Numbered from the stretch's first letter, positions 25,350-36,574 are shown. The stretch: DNA of 64,000 bases from Vandiemenella viatica (GCA_031002005.1 JARYHS010009186.1:102829992-102893991), one strand, 5' to 3'. The notes: a model not told the origin generated them from the letters alone. A program made the numbers and translations.

Positions 25350-26000
25350 GTAAAAATATGACATGTCTGACCCTAAATTTCACCTGGCAGCTACAACAAC
25401 CTGATGCAGACCACTGGTGTTTGCGTGGTTGTAGCCTCAAGTCTCCAATTGTGTACTATGGTGGTTGCATGTTGATAGCTATGGGGATGAGGGAGATATG
25501 GTCTTTGAAAGTAGTTGACCCAGAGTTTTCAAATTTCGACCAAAGATGTGTGTGCCCTTATATTTCGCTTTGCGACCACAGCTACCTAGCACAGACCACT
25601 GGAATTTATGTGTGATAGTAGCCTTGATTCTCCCATTGTGCACTATGGTGGTTGCATGTTTGTAGCTGTTGGGGTGTGGGAGATGTGGTTGGAAGTGGTC
25701 AACCTAGGATATTTTCATTTTTCGACCAAAGACATGTGTGTCCCTATATTTCACTTTGCTGCCACATCTACTTGGCGCAGACCACTGGTGTTTATGTGTG
25801 GTAGTATCCTCAAATCTCCCATCGTGCACTATGGTGGTTGCATGTTTATAGCTGGGAGGGTGTAGAAGATATGATGTTTGAAACTAATGATACTAGTTCA
25901 TTTTTATTTTTCGACCAGAGGCATTTGTTGCTATATTTCACTTTGCAGCCACAACTATCTATAGCAGACCACTGAAGTTTGTGTGTTTCATCTCTCTGTC
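25350..26000 (+). repeat. Second locus of the 184-bp satellite family, about 3.5 diverged monomers
   Basis: Repeats about 185 bp apart share 'actatggtggttgcatgtt', 'gtgggagat', 'tatttcacttt', 'cagaccactggtgttt' and 'tgtgtggtagta'. These are the same order of blocks as a single half-unit of the array at 240-3885. The copies here are monomeric and diverged from one another, with no 368-bp dimer structure. Confidence 0.85.
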
Positions 26001-27900
26001 TCTTTCTAATATGTCCCCAAGGGCAATGTCCACCACCCATTCCTTTTATGCACTCACGCCAAGCCTGGCTACTTCTGTCTTTTTTTCCAACTTTAGAAAC
26101 ACTGTTCCAGAACAATAAACTTGTGTTCCACGAAGTTGGGGTAGGTGGTCAGCAGACATAACATTATTATTCATTTAGTTCAAAAATATTAAACCTGTTT
26201 AATATTTAATTCACTTATAATAGTTCACTTCCAAATTCATAACTGAGTTTCAGTTGGAATTCAAAACATGCTATTATTGTAGATTTATAGTATGATGATA
26301 CAATAAAATGTCCCCTAAATGTTAATAATATACACAGTGGTGAAAATTGTGTCCTATAAGTTAATGGTCCACAGAATTATTTTTGACTTATTACTGGTCC
26401 TTGGTTTGAAAAATGAGAAACACTATTCTAGTAGATTATGTGCCACGTCACTGTAACTCAACCAAAAGTCTCTAATTTCCCTAAAGCTTTCCTGATCCCC
26501 ACCAAATTTTGACATGACCTAGATCTCAATGTGTTAAATGTTTTATCTTCTAAAGATTTGAAGTACCCTTTAGTTTCTCTGTAAAAATTATTTAAACCTC
26601 ATTTTCCACTTTAACTTTTGTTTCCTCATTAAAACTTTTATTATATAAAAAAATACTTTTTATTTCTATTTCCATTGGGTATCACTTTCTCCCTTGTAAA
26701 AAACTATGAATTATCTACTAAAACCTCTTTTTGTATCTTAACTTATTCACTAAACATAACTTTGAAATTAAATATTAACTATTTCCCTTTAATATTCTCA
26801 AATGAGACTCAAATATTATTACTTTTCAACATTCTATCTTCTAAAATACATCCTCACATTAAATTCATGCTAGTTAAAAATATATATCTTGATAGATAAT
26901 TGCACCACACTGACACAACCTGTAAAACATTGAATTACTCTATTTAAAACCTGTTTCTTTTCCAAGCCCTTTTGTTATTTACATTCCCTTGAATTTATAA
27001 TTTATTTTACTAACCATCCCCTTTCTTTTCATGTATGTAATCACGAAGAGATTATTTTTTTAAACCATGCTTATACGTCAAAATATTTAAGTATATATAT
27101 ATATATATATATATAAAAAAACTTTTAAATTTAGTGTTTTTCATCATGGAAGTGTTGAATGTGGTTATAACTTAACCTTTTAAATTTAATTAGACACTTT
27201 TCCAATTATTATCTCTCAGTAAATCTATTGGACAATTTCTCTATTATATTTATGCTTAAATAGGAAAGATTCAGAAAATTTATAGACCCAAAATATATCT
27301 TTCAATTTTTCTTTACTCTTAATTAAACCCAAAACATGTATATTAAATGACACACCATTTACATTACTCCCTGGACCAAAAGAGTCAGCAATTTAGAATT
27401 TCAAGAATTCACATTTCTACTCCACTGTAACAAATGGTAGTAGTGTGATCACAATCATTTCCATACCACTTTAATTTTATTTATTTATTTAATTGTACAT
27501 TCAGATGGTTCGTTATCTAGAGTGTACAACGAACCGTTATTTCTTAATACTGTATTGAAATTTATAATAAACAAAAATTTTGTAAAATTAACACAAATCC
27601 TATATACTACGAAAATGGTACAAACAAATTCCCGAGAGAATCTCCCCACCCATCAATGTTCATTTATCAGAAGATTGCGTTCGGATTCGTCGAGACAATT
27701 GGTATTTTATCACTGGCCATCATCAAAATTAATAAAACATGCTTGTGGTGGTCAGGCGAATCTCTTTTTCCCTGCACTGCCACCTCCCAAGAGGAATACT
27801 AATCTGTGGGTATGACTCTAAGTCATAATAAAAAATAAATAAAAAGGCAATACTTTTACATGTTAAGGCGTACTTACAAGTGTTGTACATTAGTACAGTA
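26001..27900 (+). other. BicD intron, T-rich
   Basis: Very T-rich upper strand with an (at)n tract at about 27093-27115. A 97-codon frame at 27522-27815 is not recognised. No element boundaries were identified. Confidence 0.5.
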
Positions 27901-27911
27901 TGTAAGTACTG

Positions 27912-28430
27912 TCATTGCTTGCTGAACATCTCGGTCGAAGTAAGCTGTTTTACTGTTTCTTCCGTTTTCGGGCAGTCAAAATGACGCATCTGCTTGACAG
28001 TGAGAAGTTGCATGTGGTCACATTCGAGCTGATGCTCCATCCACTTCAACGCAGTTTCAAGGCCGGCAAATGCTTGACTAGCTGATGGTCCTGTGTCTAT
28101 TTCAACTTCGACATTAAGGTCATCTTCTTCCTCGGCACTTTCTTTTATGTTCATCATCTTTTAGAATTTCATACCCAGGGTCTGATGAATCACACACCAC
28201 CCACTCTCCTATATCTTCAGCACAAACTTCTGAACATCCAGGAATTTTCAAAAAAGTGTTTCTGAATTCCTTGAGTGACACGTCATCCCCATCTTCTCCT
28301 GTCTCTTCCCTTTCCTTTTCTTGAGCTTCTTGTTCCTTTTTCTTCTTTTCCTTCGCTTTTTCAGTTGGTATGCCTTTCAACTTGTTCCACGCACGTCTTA
28401 ATGTGACTGCCTTACCCAAGCTCTAAGCTT
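27912..28430 (-). pseudogene. Tigger transposase, C-terminal part
   Basis: The minus strand reads TLRRAWNKLKGIPTEKA, then an acidic/lysine-rich linker, GCSEVCAEDIGEWVVCD with SDPGYEIL, and in another frame SASQAFAGLETALKWMEHQ. The latter resembles the 'AF..LE.A..W.E' tail seen in Tigger/jerky-family transposases. One frame change lies near 28140. It continues, across the Tc1 insertion, the DDE part at 35715-36170. Confidence 0.75.
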
Positions 28431-28473
28431 CTGCCACCATCTAAGCACAATCTTTCAATTTTTTTTTAATTTT

Positions 28474-28477
<4 letters not shown>

Positions 28478-28517
<40 letters not shown>
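28478..28517. repeat. (ta)n microsatellite at a Tc1 insertion site
   Basis: About 19 at repeats end directly at the TA that borders the Tc1-like element. Only three ta units remain on the other side (35715-35720). Confidence 0.95.
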
Positions 28518-28522
<5 letters not shown>

Positions 28523-29533
28523 TCCAGTCACATTAATGTGACCACCTCTCAAAAACCAGAATAACAACCTTTGGCAGAACGGATCGCTGCGAGGTGTGCA
28601 GGAACAGAGTCAATTAGGTTTCTGAAGGTGTTCACTGGGATGTTGAGCCACGCCGACTCCAGTGCCGTGGCCAGCTGCGCTAGATTGCGCGGTTGAGGAT
28701 CCATGGTGTGAGCAACCCGATCGAGGTGGTCCCACAGATTCTCGATTGGGTTTAAATCCGGTGAGTTTGCTGGCCAGGGGAGTAAGGTAAACTCATCCTG
28801 GTGCTCTTTAAACCACTTACATACACTGCGAGCTGCATGACACCTCGCATTGTCCTGCTGGTAGATGCCATCATTCTGAGGAAAAATTATTCTCATGTAG
28901 GGGTGGATATGGTCCGCAAGGACAGATATGTACTTGTGCTGATCCATCGTGCCTTCCACAATGATGAGTTCACCCAGTGAATGCCAGGAAAACATTCCCC
29001 AGACCATAATGCTCTCTCCTCCACCCTGGGTGTTTGCCTTCAGACGTTTCACGCCATATGTGCCAACGTCCATCTGTCCGATGGAGCATAAAACGTGATT
29101 CATCGGTAAAAGCCACCTGTCGCCATTCTTTGGACGTCCAGTTGCTGCACTGGCGTGCAAATTCCAGCCTTCGTCGCCGATGAACAACAGTTAGCGTAAG
29201 TGCATTAACTAGGCGTCTGCTGTGGAGGCCCATGCACAGCAACGTTCGCTGAACCGTTGTTGAGGATACACTCTTGGTAATCCCTTGGTTCATCTGGGCG
29301 GTCAGTTGCTCAACAGTTGAAGGTCTATTTACCGGAACGCATCTCCGTAGCCTTCGTTCGGCTCTGTCATCTATCGCCCGTGGTGCACCACATATTCCAC
29401 GCCGCTGATTTTGAATAGTGCCATTTTGCCATGCACGGTATACTTTTACCACGGCGACACGTGAACAGTTCACAAAATTAGCCGTTTCCGAAATGATTCC
29501 ACCCTTGGTCCTAAAGCCAATAATCATGTCCTT

Positions 29534-29544
29534 TTGGACGTCGG
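29534..29544. repeat. LINE target-site duplication, left copy
   Basis: ttggacgtcgg, repeated exactly at 35534-35544. Confidence 0.95.
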
Positions 29545-29640
29545 CCCCGCAGGGGCCTGGTACGCAAGTGCCAGGTACGGGTTTGGCGAACCCGCGGTGC
29601 CCGAGCTGGAAACTTGTGAGCGCCGCAAGTTTCCCACACC
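29545..29640 (+). promoter_or_regulatory. Hairpin-rich LINE 5' end
   Basis: Four consecutive stem-loops: cccc/gggg at 29545-29555; cctggtac/gtgccagg at 29556-29575; cgggtt/aacccg at 29578-29594; gaaacttg/caagtttc at 29609-29633. The 5' ends of LINEs carry internal promoters and, in some families, self-cleaving HDV-like ribozymes. Whether either applies here is not shown. Confidence 0.6.
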
Positions 29641-29951
29641 GTAAACTCCTACCATGCTTCAACGACCACCGTAGGGCGTGGCGGTGGAACGTTGTGTGCC
29701 TAGGAGAACGGGGATCTTGGCTTCATCGCCCGGATCGCGAGGACGGTAAAAACCTCTATAAAAAACCCCTCAACCTCAAGGTCAGCCACGTGCCGAGGAG
29801 GTGCATGTGTGAGAGGTGGATCACACGCTAACGTGCAACCTCAGGGGCACCTGCGCACCCCTGTTGTATCAGCATTTCTTTTTATCATGTTTTTGCTCGT
29901 GGGATCAAAACGAAGACTCACAAACAAAAACAAAACCCCTGCGGCCCGGGT

Positions 29952-31420
29952 GTGTCGCAGGTAAATAAAAATACACCCAGTTCAAAAAAGCGGGCGAGGG
30001 TTGAAAGCCCTCCTCCTGAACAAAGTAATAGTAACGGCAAGGGTTTTCTTATAGATAACGCCTTCGTTATAATGACACGGGTGGAGGGATCTTTTGAGAA
30101 GATCTCTCCATTTTATGTAAACAAAGGTTTAGAGGGTATTGCGGGTACCCTCAAATCGGTTAAAAAGCTGAGGAACGGGACTCTGCTTTTGGAAACATCC
30201 ACCCAAAAGCAGGCTGTCCAACTCCTTAAGTGCGAGAAGCTCGGGGAGTTCGCAGTGAAGTGCGAACTCCATAAAACTCTAAATTCTAGTAAAGGTGTCA
30301 TCACCTGTAGGGACCTTATGGATTTAGAGACCGAGGAACTCCTTAAGGAGTGGTCTACAGAACATGTGGTCGAGGTTCGCCAGATTAAGCGAAGGGTTAA
30401 CGGCAGTCTTGAGAAGACAGCCACCTTCGTCCTGACGTTCGACACTCCGACGTTGCCCAAAAACATCAAGGCAGGGTATTTGAATTTGAATATTCGCCCG
30501 TATGTGCCGGACCCAATGCGCTGCTTTAAGTGCCAGCGGTTCGGCCATACAACGGCGACCTGCAAGGGTAACCCCACCTGTGGGAAGTGCGGAAAGGCGG
30601 CTCATGAGCCAGGCACTAGCTGCACGCTCCCACAGGTGTGTGTCAACTGCTCCGGGGCACATCCAGCCTGGAGCAGGGAGTGTCGATTGTATCTGGAAGG
30701 AAAAAAAGATACAGGAGTTGAAAACGAAAGAGCGGATTTCGTATGGCGAAGCCAAGAAGCAGTATAAGGCTCTGGCTCCACCAGTCTTCGCTACCAGCTT
30801 CGCGAAGACGTTATCAACTCCCGTCAGGAAAGAAAGTGTCGCTACCCAGACGTCCGTTGCGGACATGGGCACAAGTCCAATGTGCTCATGTCAGTGCAGA
30901 TGTGGTGCCAAACCCATCAAGGTTATTACACCTAGGACCTCGGACGCTGGTAGCAACACTCTGACGAACTCGACCATATCGACAGTATGTTCAGCAAGTC
31001 CACCAGCTAAGGCACAGCCATCCGTTACAGTAGCTACAGACGTGGGTGCCTCTGCAACAGCAGAAAGAGCACCCATTGCAGAAGCATCACCTGCAAGCAG
31101 CTATAGCAACGGCAACGCCATCTGCCAGTAGCGGATGGCAAACTGTGCAGAAAGTGCGGGGTCCGAAGTTTAAACACACGGACCCCACTGTGTTCTTGAA
31201 GTCCCCTTCTACTTCTCCTCCCAGTTCCCCAACTGGCAGGGAGAAGAAGGGGAACAGGCCTCGGCGGAAGAAAAATCCGCATGACTCCGAGGCCTTAGAA
31301 CAAGTGTCGTCTTCGGACCCTGAAGACGACATAATGCTGGTGGACGAACATAGTTCCGTTCCTCAGCAATCGCATGCGCAGGACCCACCCGACCCGGGGC
31401 GGGTGGTTTTAAATAGGTAG
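29952..31420 (+). pseudogene. LINE ORF1 (gag-like, zinc knuckles), frameshifted
   Basis: An RNA-binding nucleocapsid-like protein that packages LINE RNA. The first frame (29952-30767) contains CFKCQRFGHTTATC at residues 191-204, a second knuckle at about 210-224 and a third at 230-244. Reading then shifts near 30700, at an A-rich run, into a second frame (KKIQELKTKERISYGEAKKQ, a stretch typical of I-type gag after the knuckles), and again near 31100 into a proline/serine-rich C-terminus ending at 31420. The long frame has no ATG at its beginning; its first ATG is at 30072. The stop tag nearly touches the ORF2 start. Confidence 0.88.
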
Positions 31421-31421
31421 A

Positions 31422-34400
31422 ATGGCTCCCATACTTCAGTGGAACGTTAACGGCTTTCAGGCTCACAAAGAGGAAGTCCAACTCTTAGCACGGTCTGATC
31501 CTTTGTGTCTCTGTCTGCAAGAGACACATTTCAGACCGCTACACCAGCCAGTGCTAAGAGGATATGACATATTCCGAAAGGACGATACCGAGGGTGATAG
31601 AGCTAAGGGAGGAGTGGCGGTGTTGGTCCGAAACACTGTCCACTCCGAACCCGTTGCTCTCACCTCCACATTACAAGCAGTAGCGGTGAAAATACACGGT
31701 CCAATCCAACTGACCGTATGCTCTATCTATCTGCCACCCAGTGTGTCAGTCGGCTACGACGACCTGGTTGGCATTATACGACAACTCACTCGGCCCTTTC
31801 TCCTTGTGGGAGATTTCAACGCCCACAGTGCGTTGTGGGGTTCAACCACCGATTGCCCCAGGGGCCGAGTGGTTGGTAGATTGATAGAGCAGGAGGAAAT
31901 TTGTATCCTGAATACAGGGCAAATGACTCATTTCACCACTGCTAACCGGTACGTCTTCTGCCATTGATCCTTTCCTTGTGTTCCCCCTCAATTGCGGACT
32001 CCGTGCAGTGGGACGTGGATCGCGACCTACATGGTAGCGACCACTTCCCAATTTGGATGCACGTCGAGTGTGAACGTGGAGGAGGAAATAACCGACGTAA
32101 ATGGAACGTCAGTTGTGCAGATTGGCAGCTCTACTGCCGTGCTGTACAACTGCAACCCTGTGACAGTTTACAGGAGAAGGTGAATCACTTCACAGAAGTG
32201 ATTCACCGTGCAGCTGACGTTTCCATGCCGAAGAGCTCCGGAACGCTGCGAAGGACGCCCGTCCCCTGGTGGAACGATGAATGTCGTTCCGCCATCCAGG
32301 GTCGCCGACGGGCGTTGCGTCGTTTTAGGTTGTGCCCAACATCGGACAACCTAGCAGCGTTCCGTATTGCCAGAGCTAAGGCGCGTCGAGTTATTAAGGA
32401 GAGCAAGAGGAGGTCATGGCAGAACTTTGTGAGCAATATAAATCGTTCCACACCTTCGTCGAAAGTATGGGAGTCCATTCGCCGTATATCTGGAAGGTAC
32501 TCCCGCCCACCAGTATCTGGGTTACTGGATCACGGACGGATAATTACTGACGAACGAAGCATAGCGCAGCTGATGGCGGAGAACTTCGCCGCCATCACTT
32601 CGTCCGCTAACTTTGACCCTCGGTTTCAGCGACGAAGAGTCGCTGCCGAGAGGCGCCCGCTGTGCTTCGATTCGTCTAATACAGAGGCCTATAACTGCCC
32701 ATTTACATCATGGGAGCTGGAGTCAGCGTTGAATAGCGCTAATGACACTGCTCCAGGGCCTGATCTGATCCAGTACCAGATGCTGAGGCATCTCAGTAAG
32801 GATGCTAAAAAGTACCTTCTAGATATTTTTAACGATATTTGGACCGGAGGACACTTCCCCGACTCGTGGAAAGAAGCAACACTTATCCCTATTTTAAAGC
32901 CTGGCAAGGACAAATTGTTGCCAGGTAGCTATCGTAGTATTGCCCTTACAAGCTGCGTGGGTAAGACACTGGAGAGGATGGTTAACCGCCGCCTCGTCTG
33001 GTGTCTGGAATCCCAAAACCTTCTGAGCCGCTTTCAGTGTGGATTCAGGAAGTTCCGTTCCACCTTGGACAACCTGATCCTCCTGGAGGCGGCAATACAG
33101 GATGCGTTCATCCGCAGCCAACACCTTGTGGGTGTTTTTTTCGACCTTGAAAAGGCCTACGATACTACCTGGCGGCATGTGATTTTAAAACAGTTACATG
33201 AATGGGGTTTTAGGGGAAACCTACCCCGTTTTTTAAAATCATTTTTATCTGGTCGTTGCTTCCGGTACCGAGTCGGTGGTGAAGTGTCTGATCTTTTTAT
33301 TCAGGAAAACGGTGTTCCTCAGGGGTCAGTTTTAAGCGTGACCCTTTTCGCCATATGCGATTAAATAGCATAGCACTCCTTATAAGGAGTCCCTATACGG
33401 TTCTCCTTATATGTGGACGATTTTTTAATATTTATTGCTTCATCCAGCCTGAGAAGCGCTGAGCGGCAGTTGCAACTCACGCTGAACAGGCTGGATGAAT
33501 GGTCAGTGCACACCGGTTTTCGTTTCTCTGCCGAGAAAACCCGGTGTGTACTTTTTAGTCGTAGTAGGACTCTTTTACCAGAGCCTCACCTTACCTTGAG
33601 GAACACCGTTTTACGTTTTACTGACACTGTTCGGTTTCTGGGCCTCATTTTAGACACTAGGCTAACCTGGCTGCCACATCTTAAAGATGTGAAAGCTAGA
33701 GCCTCTAAAGCTCTTAATGTTTTAAAATGCCTGTGTGGCAGGTCATGGGGCGCTGACCGCTCCTGCTTGCTACAATTTTACAGAGCCTTTGTACGGTCGC
33801 GGCTGGAATACGGTTGTATCGTTTATGGTTCGGCACGGGACAGCTATCTCCGTATACTGGATAGTGTCCACCATGCTGGAATTCGGCTCGCCACGGGTGC
33901 ATATCGCACCAGCCCTATTGTCAGCATTTGTGCTGACTCGGGCGAGCCGCCGCTTACCATCCGCCGGCAACTCCTCATGGTGCGACACTACCTGCACGTT
34001 GCCATAACACCTGGCAGTCCCGTGCACGACAGTAGTGCTCCATCCCAACTACGAGCGGCTCTATACCAACCGGCATAGAGCCACTAAACCGTTCAGCTAC
34101 CGTACAAAGGCTATTTTACAACAATATGGATTTGAGCTTCCTTCTTTTTATCACCAGGGTTGGAGTAAATCTCCTCCCTGGCTTTTAAAGAGGCCCAGAA
34201 CAATTTTAGAATTATCGCGGCACAACAAGTTGTGTACCGCGGATACCGTTTTTATCAGAATTTTTAGAGATGTTTTAAACCAGTATCACACGTTTACCCC
34301 GGTATATACGGATGGGTCTAAGCAGGCTAACGGAGTTGGTTGCTCTGTAGTGTTCCCTCGAGCGACTTACACATTCAAACTAGACGGCAGGTGCAGTGTT

Positions 34401-35120
34401 TACACCGCCGAATGCTATGCCGTGTTGAAGTCGCTCCAGCATATGAAAGTAATGCGCGATAAGTTGTTCATTATATGCTGTGATTCCCTCAGCTGTATTC
34501 AGGCCATAGGAAATATGTATCCAGCAGATCGTCTAGTCCAGGACATCCAGGACGCCCTCCTTTCCCTCCAATCTCGTGGAAAGGATGTATTATTCTGCTG
34601 GGTACCGGGCCATGTGGGAATCAGGGGGAACGAGGCAGCTGATGTAGCTGCCAAGTTAGCCTGCGACAAGGTCAGAACCGACTTTGAACCGGTCCCAAAG
34701 TCAGACCTTGCCTCGGCGGTGAAGAGATTCGTTTCTGATGTTTGGCAGAGGCAGTGGCTGGAAGTTGAGCATAACAAGCTCCGGCTGGTCAAACCGACCG
34801 TTCAGCCGTGGAGCAGCTCCTTCCAGCGGGCGAGGAGGGATGAGGTTCTCCTTACTCGCCTCCGTATAGGGCACTGTCCTCTGACGCACAGCTTTCTTCT
34901 CCGCCGAGAGGACCCTCCGGAATGTGATGCTTGTGGCGTACCTTTGACGGTACGCCACATTTTAACCGAATGTGTACTGTTTTTAGATTTAAGGGAAGAC
35001 GTTGGCTTAGCCAACGATCTGTCCCTTATTTTAAACGATGACGGTGACAATGTGGCTAAGGTTTTAAAGTTTTGCAGCTTGGCCGGTCTTGTCCCAAAAA
35101 TTTTGGGCAGATCGGCCTAG
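31422..35120 (+). pseudogene. LINE ORF2: endonuclease, reverse transcriptase, RNase H; frameshifted
   Basis: It starts one base after the ORF1 stop. The endonuclease begins ILQWNVNGFQAHKEEVQ with LCLQETHF and GDFNAHSALWG (31422-31960), continuing with GSDHFPIWM near 32028. The RT has TAPGPDLIQYQML near 32749, GFRKFRSTLDNL near 33042, FFDLEKAYDTTW near 33139, NGVPQGSVL near 33310 and the catalytic YVDD near 33409. RNase H lies at about 34300-34680: YTDGSKQ, TAECYAVL, CCDSLSC, WVPGHVGIRGNE. A knuckle-like CDAC...H...C follows near 34925. Frame breaks occur near 31960, 33361 and 34040. Confidence 0.93.
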
Positions 35121-35520
35121 GTTTTAGATTGGATTGGTGGCCATTTACAACCACCAATCCAAGTACTTTTTTACTCGTGACACTGCTTAAATGGCTGGCC
35201 CTTTTGCAGCCAGCCAGCTAACTTGTTTTTTAAACTGGTTGGCCCTTTTACAGCCAACCAGTTAATGTATGCGTTTTAATATTTTATTTCCTTGTCTCAG
35301 TTTTATATTTTAAGTTGCCGTCTGTGTGGCCGATCTCTTTACAGTCGGCCACGCAGACGGTATTTTGGTTAGTATGTTAGTATTTTATTGTGCTGTCTCT
35401 GTGGCCGACCCCTTTACAGTCGGCCACAGAGACGGCAATTTTGCCACATTGTCACGACTGGTTGTTGTTAGGGCGCTAATGACCCCGTCGTCGACGCGCC
35501 CTAAAACCCTAATAACAACA
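35081..35520 (+). promoter_or_regulatory. Array of stem-loops with a shared loop in the LINE 3' region
   Basis: Seven consecutive hairpins: 35081-35117 (overlaps the ORF2 stop), 35129-35162 (12-bp stem), 35192-35216 (8 bp), 35233-35263 (11 bp), 35318-35360 (16 bp, one G-U), 35392-35436 (18 bp, one G-U) and 35468-35504 (9 bp). Five loops read ccatttacaa, ccttttgca, ccttttaca, tctctttacag and ccctttaca. Stem sequences differ yet still pair, which suggests selection on RNA structure. A role in RT recognition of the template is possible but not shown. Confidence 0.8.
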
Positions 35521-35533
35521 ACAAAACAACAAC

Positions 35534-35544
35534 TTGGACGTCGG
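35534..35544. repeat. LINE target-site duplication, right copy
   Basis: ttggacgtcgg, directly after the tail '(aac)' units. Reading the minus strand across it restores the start of the Tc1 transposase frame. Confidence 0.95.
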
Positions 35545-35607
35545 ATAAATCGCTACGTTTCTGCATTATGCCAACGATTGAAATGCTTTCCGATGCCCTA
35601 GGACATC

Positions 35608-35620
35608 CTTTATATACACT
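35608..35620 (-). promoter_or_regulatory. TATA box of the Tc1-like transposase
   Basis: The minus strand reads tgtatataaagga about 45 bp before the transposase ATG at 35566, inside the element. Confidence 0.6.
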
Positions 35621-35714
35621 CCACTGCATTGTGCTGCCACCTGCCTTCTGTGATTGGTTATCTCACGTTGACGTCGAAAGAAGGTGGTGGTCACATTAAT
35701 GTGACTGGACTGTG

Positions 35715-36170
35715 TATATATTTGTGGTTAACCAACATACCTTCTTCACCCTCCACCAAAAATATCCCTAAAAGCTGCCTTCTGTAATGGCGTTTCATGG
35801 TTTCGATAACGGACTGGTCCATTGGTTGCAACAAGCTTGTGACATTTGGCGGTAAAATGATTATTTAAACTGGCCATTCCCTCTTTCCAACAATTCTTCG
35901 GTGGGATGAATTGTTGCATTATCAACAACCAAAAACACTTTACTGTCTTCTTTTCCAAGAGATTTATGGTGCTTTTTCACTTCAGGGATGAAAATTTCGT
36001 CGTAGCACTCGGTAAACAATGCTGTAGTCATCCAAGCTCTGTGTTGGCTTTTATAAAAGAGGGGAAGCTTTTTCACATTTTTAAATGCTCCTGAGCTTTT
36101 TGACTTCCCTATCAACAGAAAGGGTATTTTATGGCTTCTGTTAGGGTTCACACTAGGGATATTCATTAAA
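35715..36170 (-). pseudogene. Tigger transposase, DDE domain
   Basis: Minus strand: SHKIPFLLIGKSKSSGAFKN, AWMTTALFTECYDE, then VFLVVDNATIHPTEELLERG with the second catalytic aspartate, and after a frameshift [20 protein letters not shown] with the third. This is the signature of Tigger/jerky transposases. The sequence then meets the right end of the Tc1-like element at 35714 and resumes at 28430. The region before SHKIPF, including the first aspartate, is missing: 36165-36300 reads as unrelated 'catcgat'-rich sequence. Confidence 0.85.
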
Positions 36171-36574
36171 CATCGATGCATCGCTTCCATTCGATGTTTG
36201 CCATACAATACATCGGATTGATTCGATATTTTGACAAAGAAATTTTCTATTTAATGCATCGATTTTTTTATAAAAACATCGAATCAGTTAAAAAAGTAAT
36301 TCTGGCTGTTAATGACAAAGAACAATAGAAATAAATTTTGAAGTTAGAGAATTTATTCAACATTAAATTAAGTTATTTCAATTTGAAGTACCTCTCATTA
36401 ACAGGAAGTGACACCTGTGAGCAACTAGTAGGACATAACAACAATGAAGATGATTTTTTCTTGTGGTTGACTACCATGTCCGTAAGTGTGAATGAATTAA
36501 ATTAATTTCTTAGCTTCGTTCCTACTGTTTGCCAGTGATTCAGGTAAGTTGTTAGCTCTAGAAGGGACCTATAG

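Larger units (their letters stand above)
29545..35533 (+). mobile_element. Full-length LINE (I-clade-like) with target-site duplication
   Basis: A 5989-bp non-LTR retrotransposon inserted in the Tc1-like transposase, flanked by 11-bp duplications. It has a ~400-bp 5' leader with hairpins, a gag-like ORF1 with three CCHC-type knuckles, and an ORF2 with apurinic endonuclease, reverse transcriptase and RNase H. The 3' leader contains a run of stem-loops and the end is an aac-repeat tail. RNase H plus a simple-repeat tail points to the I group rather than Jockey; the clade is inference. Several frameshifts make it inactive now. Confidence 0.93.
28549..35566 (-). pseudogene. Tc1-like transposase, split by LINE and frameshifted
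   Basis: Cut-and-paste transposase on the minus strand. The start codon at 35564-35566 opens MQKRSDLSDVQ, where the LINE interrupts it (35534-35544); reading resumes leftward from 29544. A helix-turn-helix region is followed by the catalytic blocks FTDESRF near 29085, QQDNARCHAA near 28840 and SPDLNPIENLWDHL near 28735. The spacing between the second D and the E is 36 residues by my count, not the 34 of classic Tc1. A frameshift near 29060 separates the first D from the rest. A TATATAAAG box lies just upstream of the start. Full length would be about 340 residues. Confidence 0.92.
28518..35714 (-). mobile_element. Tc1-like transposon interrupted by a LINE
   Basis: Perfect 29-bp terminal inverted repeats (28518-28546 and 35686-35714, outermost bases cacagtccagtcac) are flanked by TA dinucleotides, the IS630/Tc1/mariner target duplication. 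Without the 5989-bp LINE and its 11-bp duplication the element is 1197 bp, which is normal for a complete Tc1-like element. The transposase runs leftward and its stop codon is only 2 bp from the left repeat. Confidence 0.95.
27901..36170 (-). mobile_element. Pogo/Tigger-type transposon split by nested insertions
   Basis: Two blocks of one transposase lie on the minus strand on either side of the Tc1-like element: the DDE domain at 35715-36170 and the C-terminal tail at 27912-28430. The outer edges are approximate, because terminal inverted repeats were not identified and the N-terminal DNA-binding domain is absent. It is the oldest layer of a three-level nest. Confidence 0.8.

Noticed and set aside
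36165..36300. hAT-like end 'cactagggatattcatt' with catcgat repeats
   Set aside because: No partner end or 8-bp duplication was found; left unassigned.
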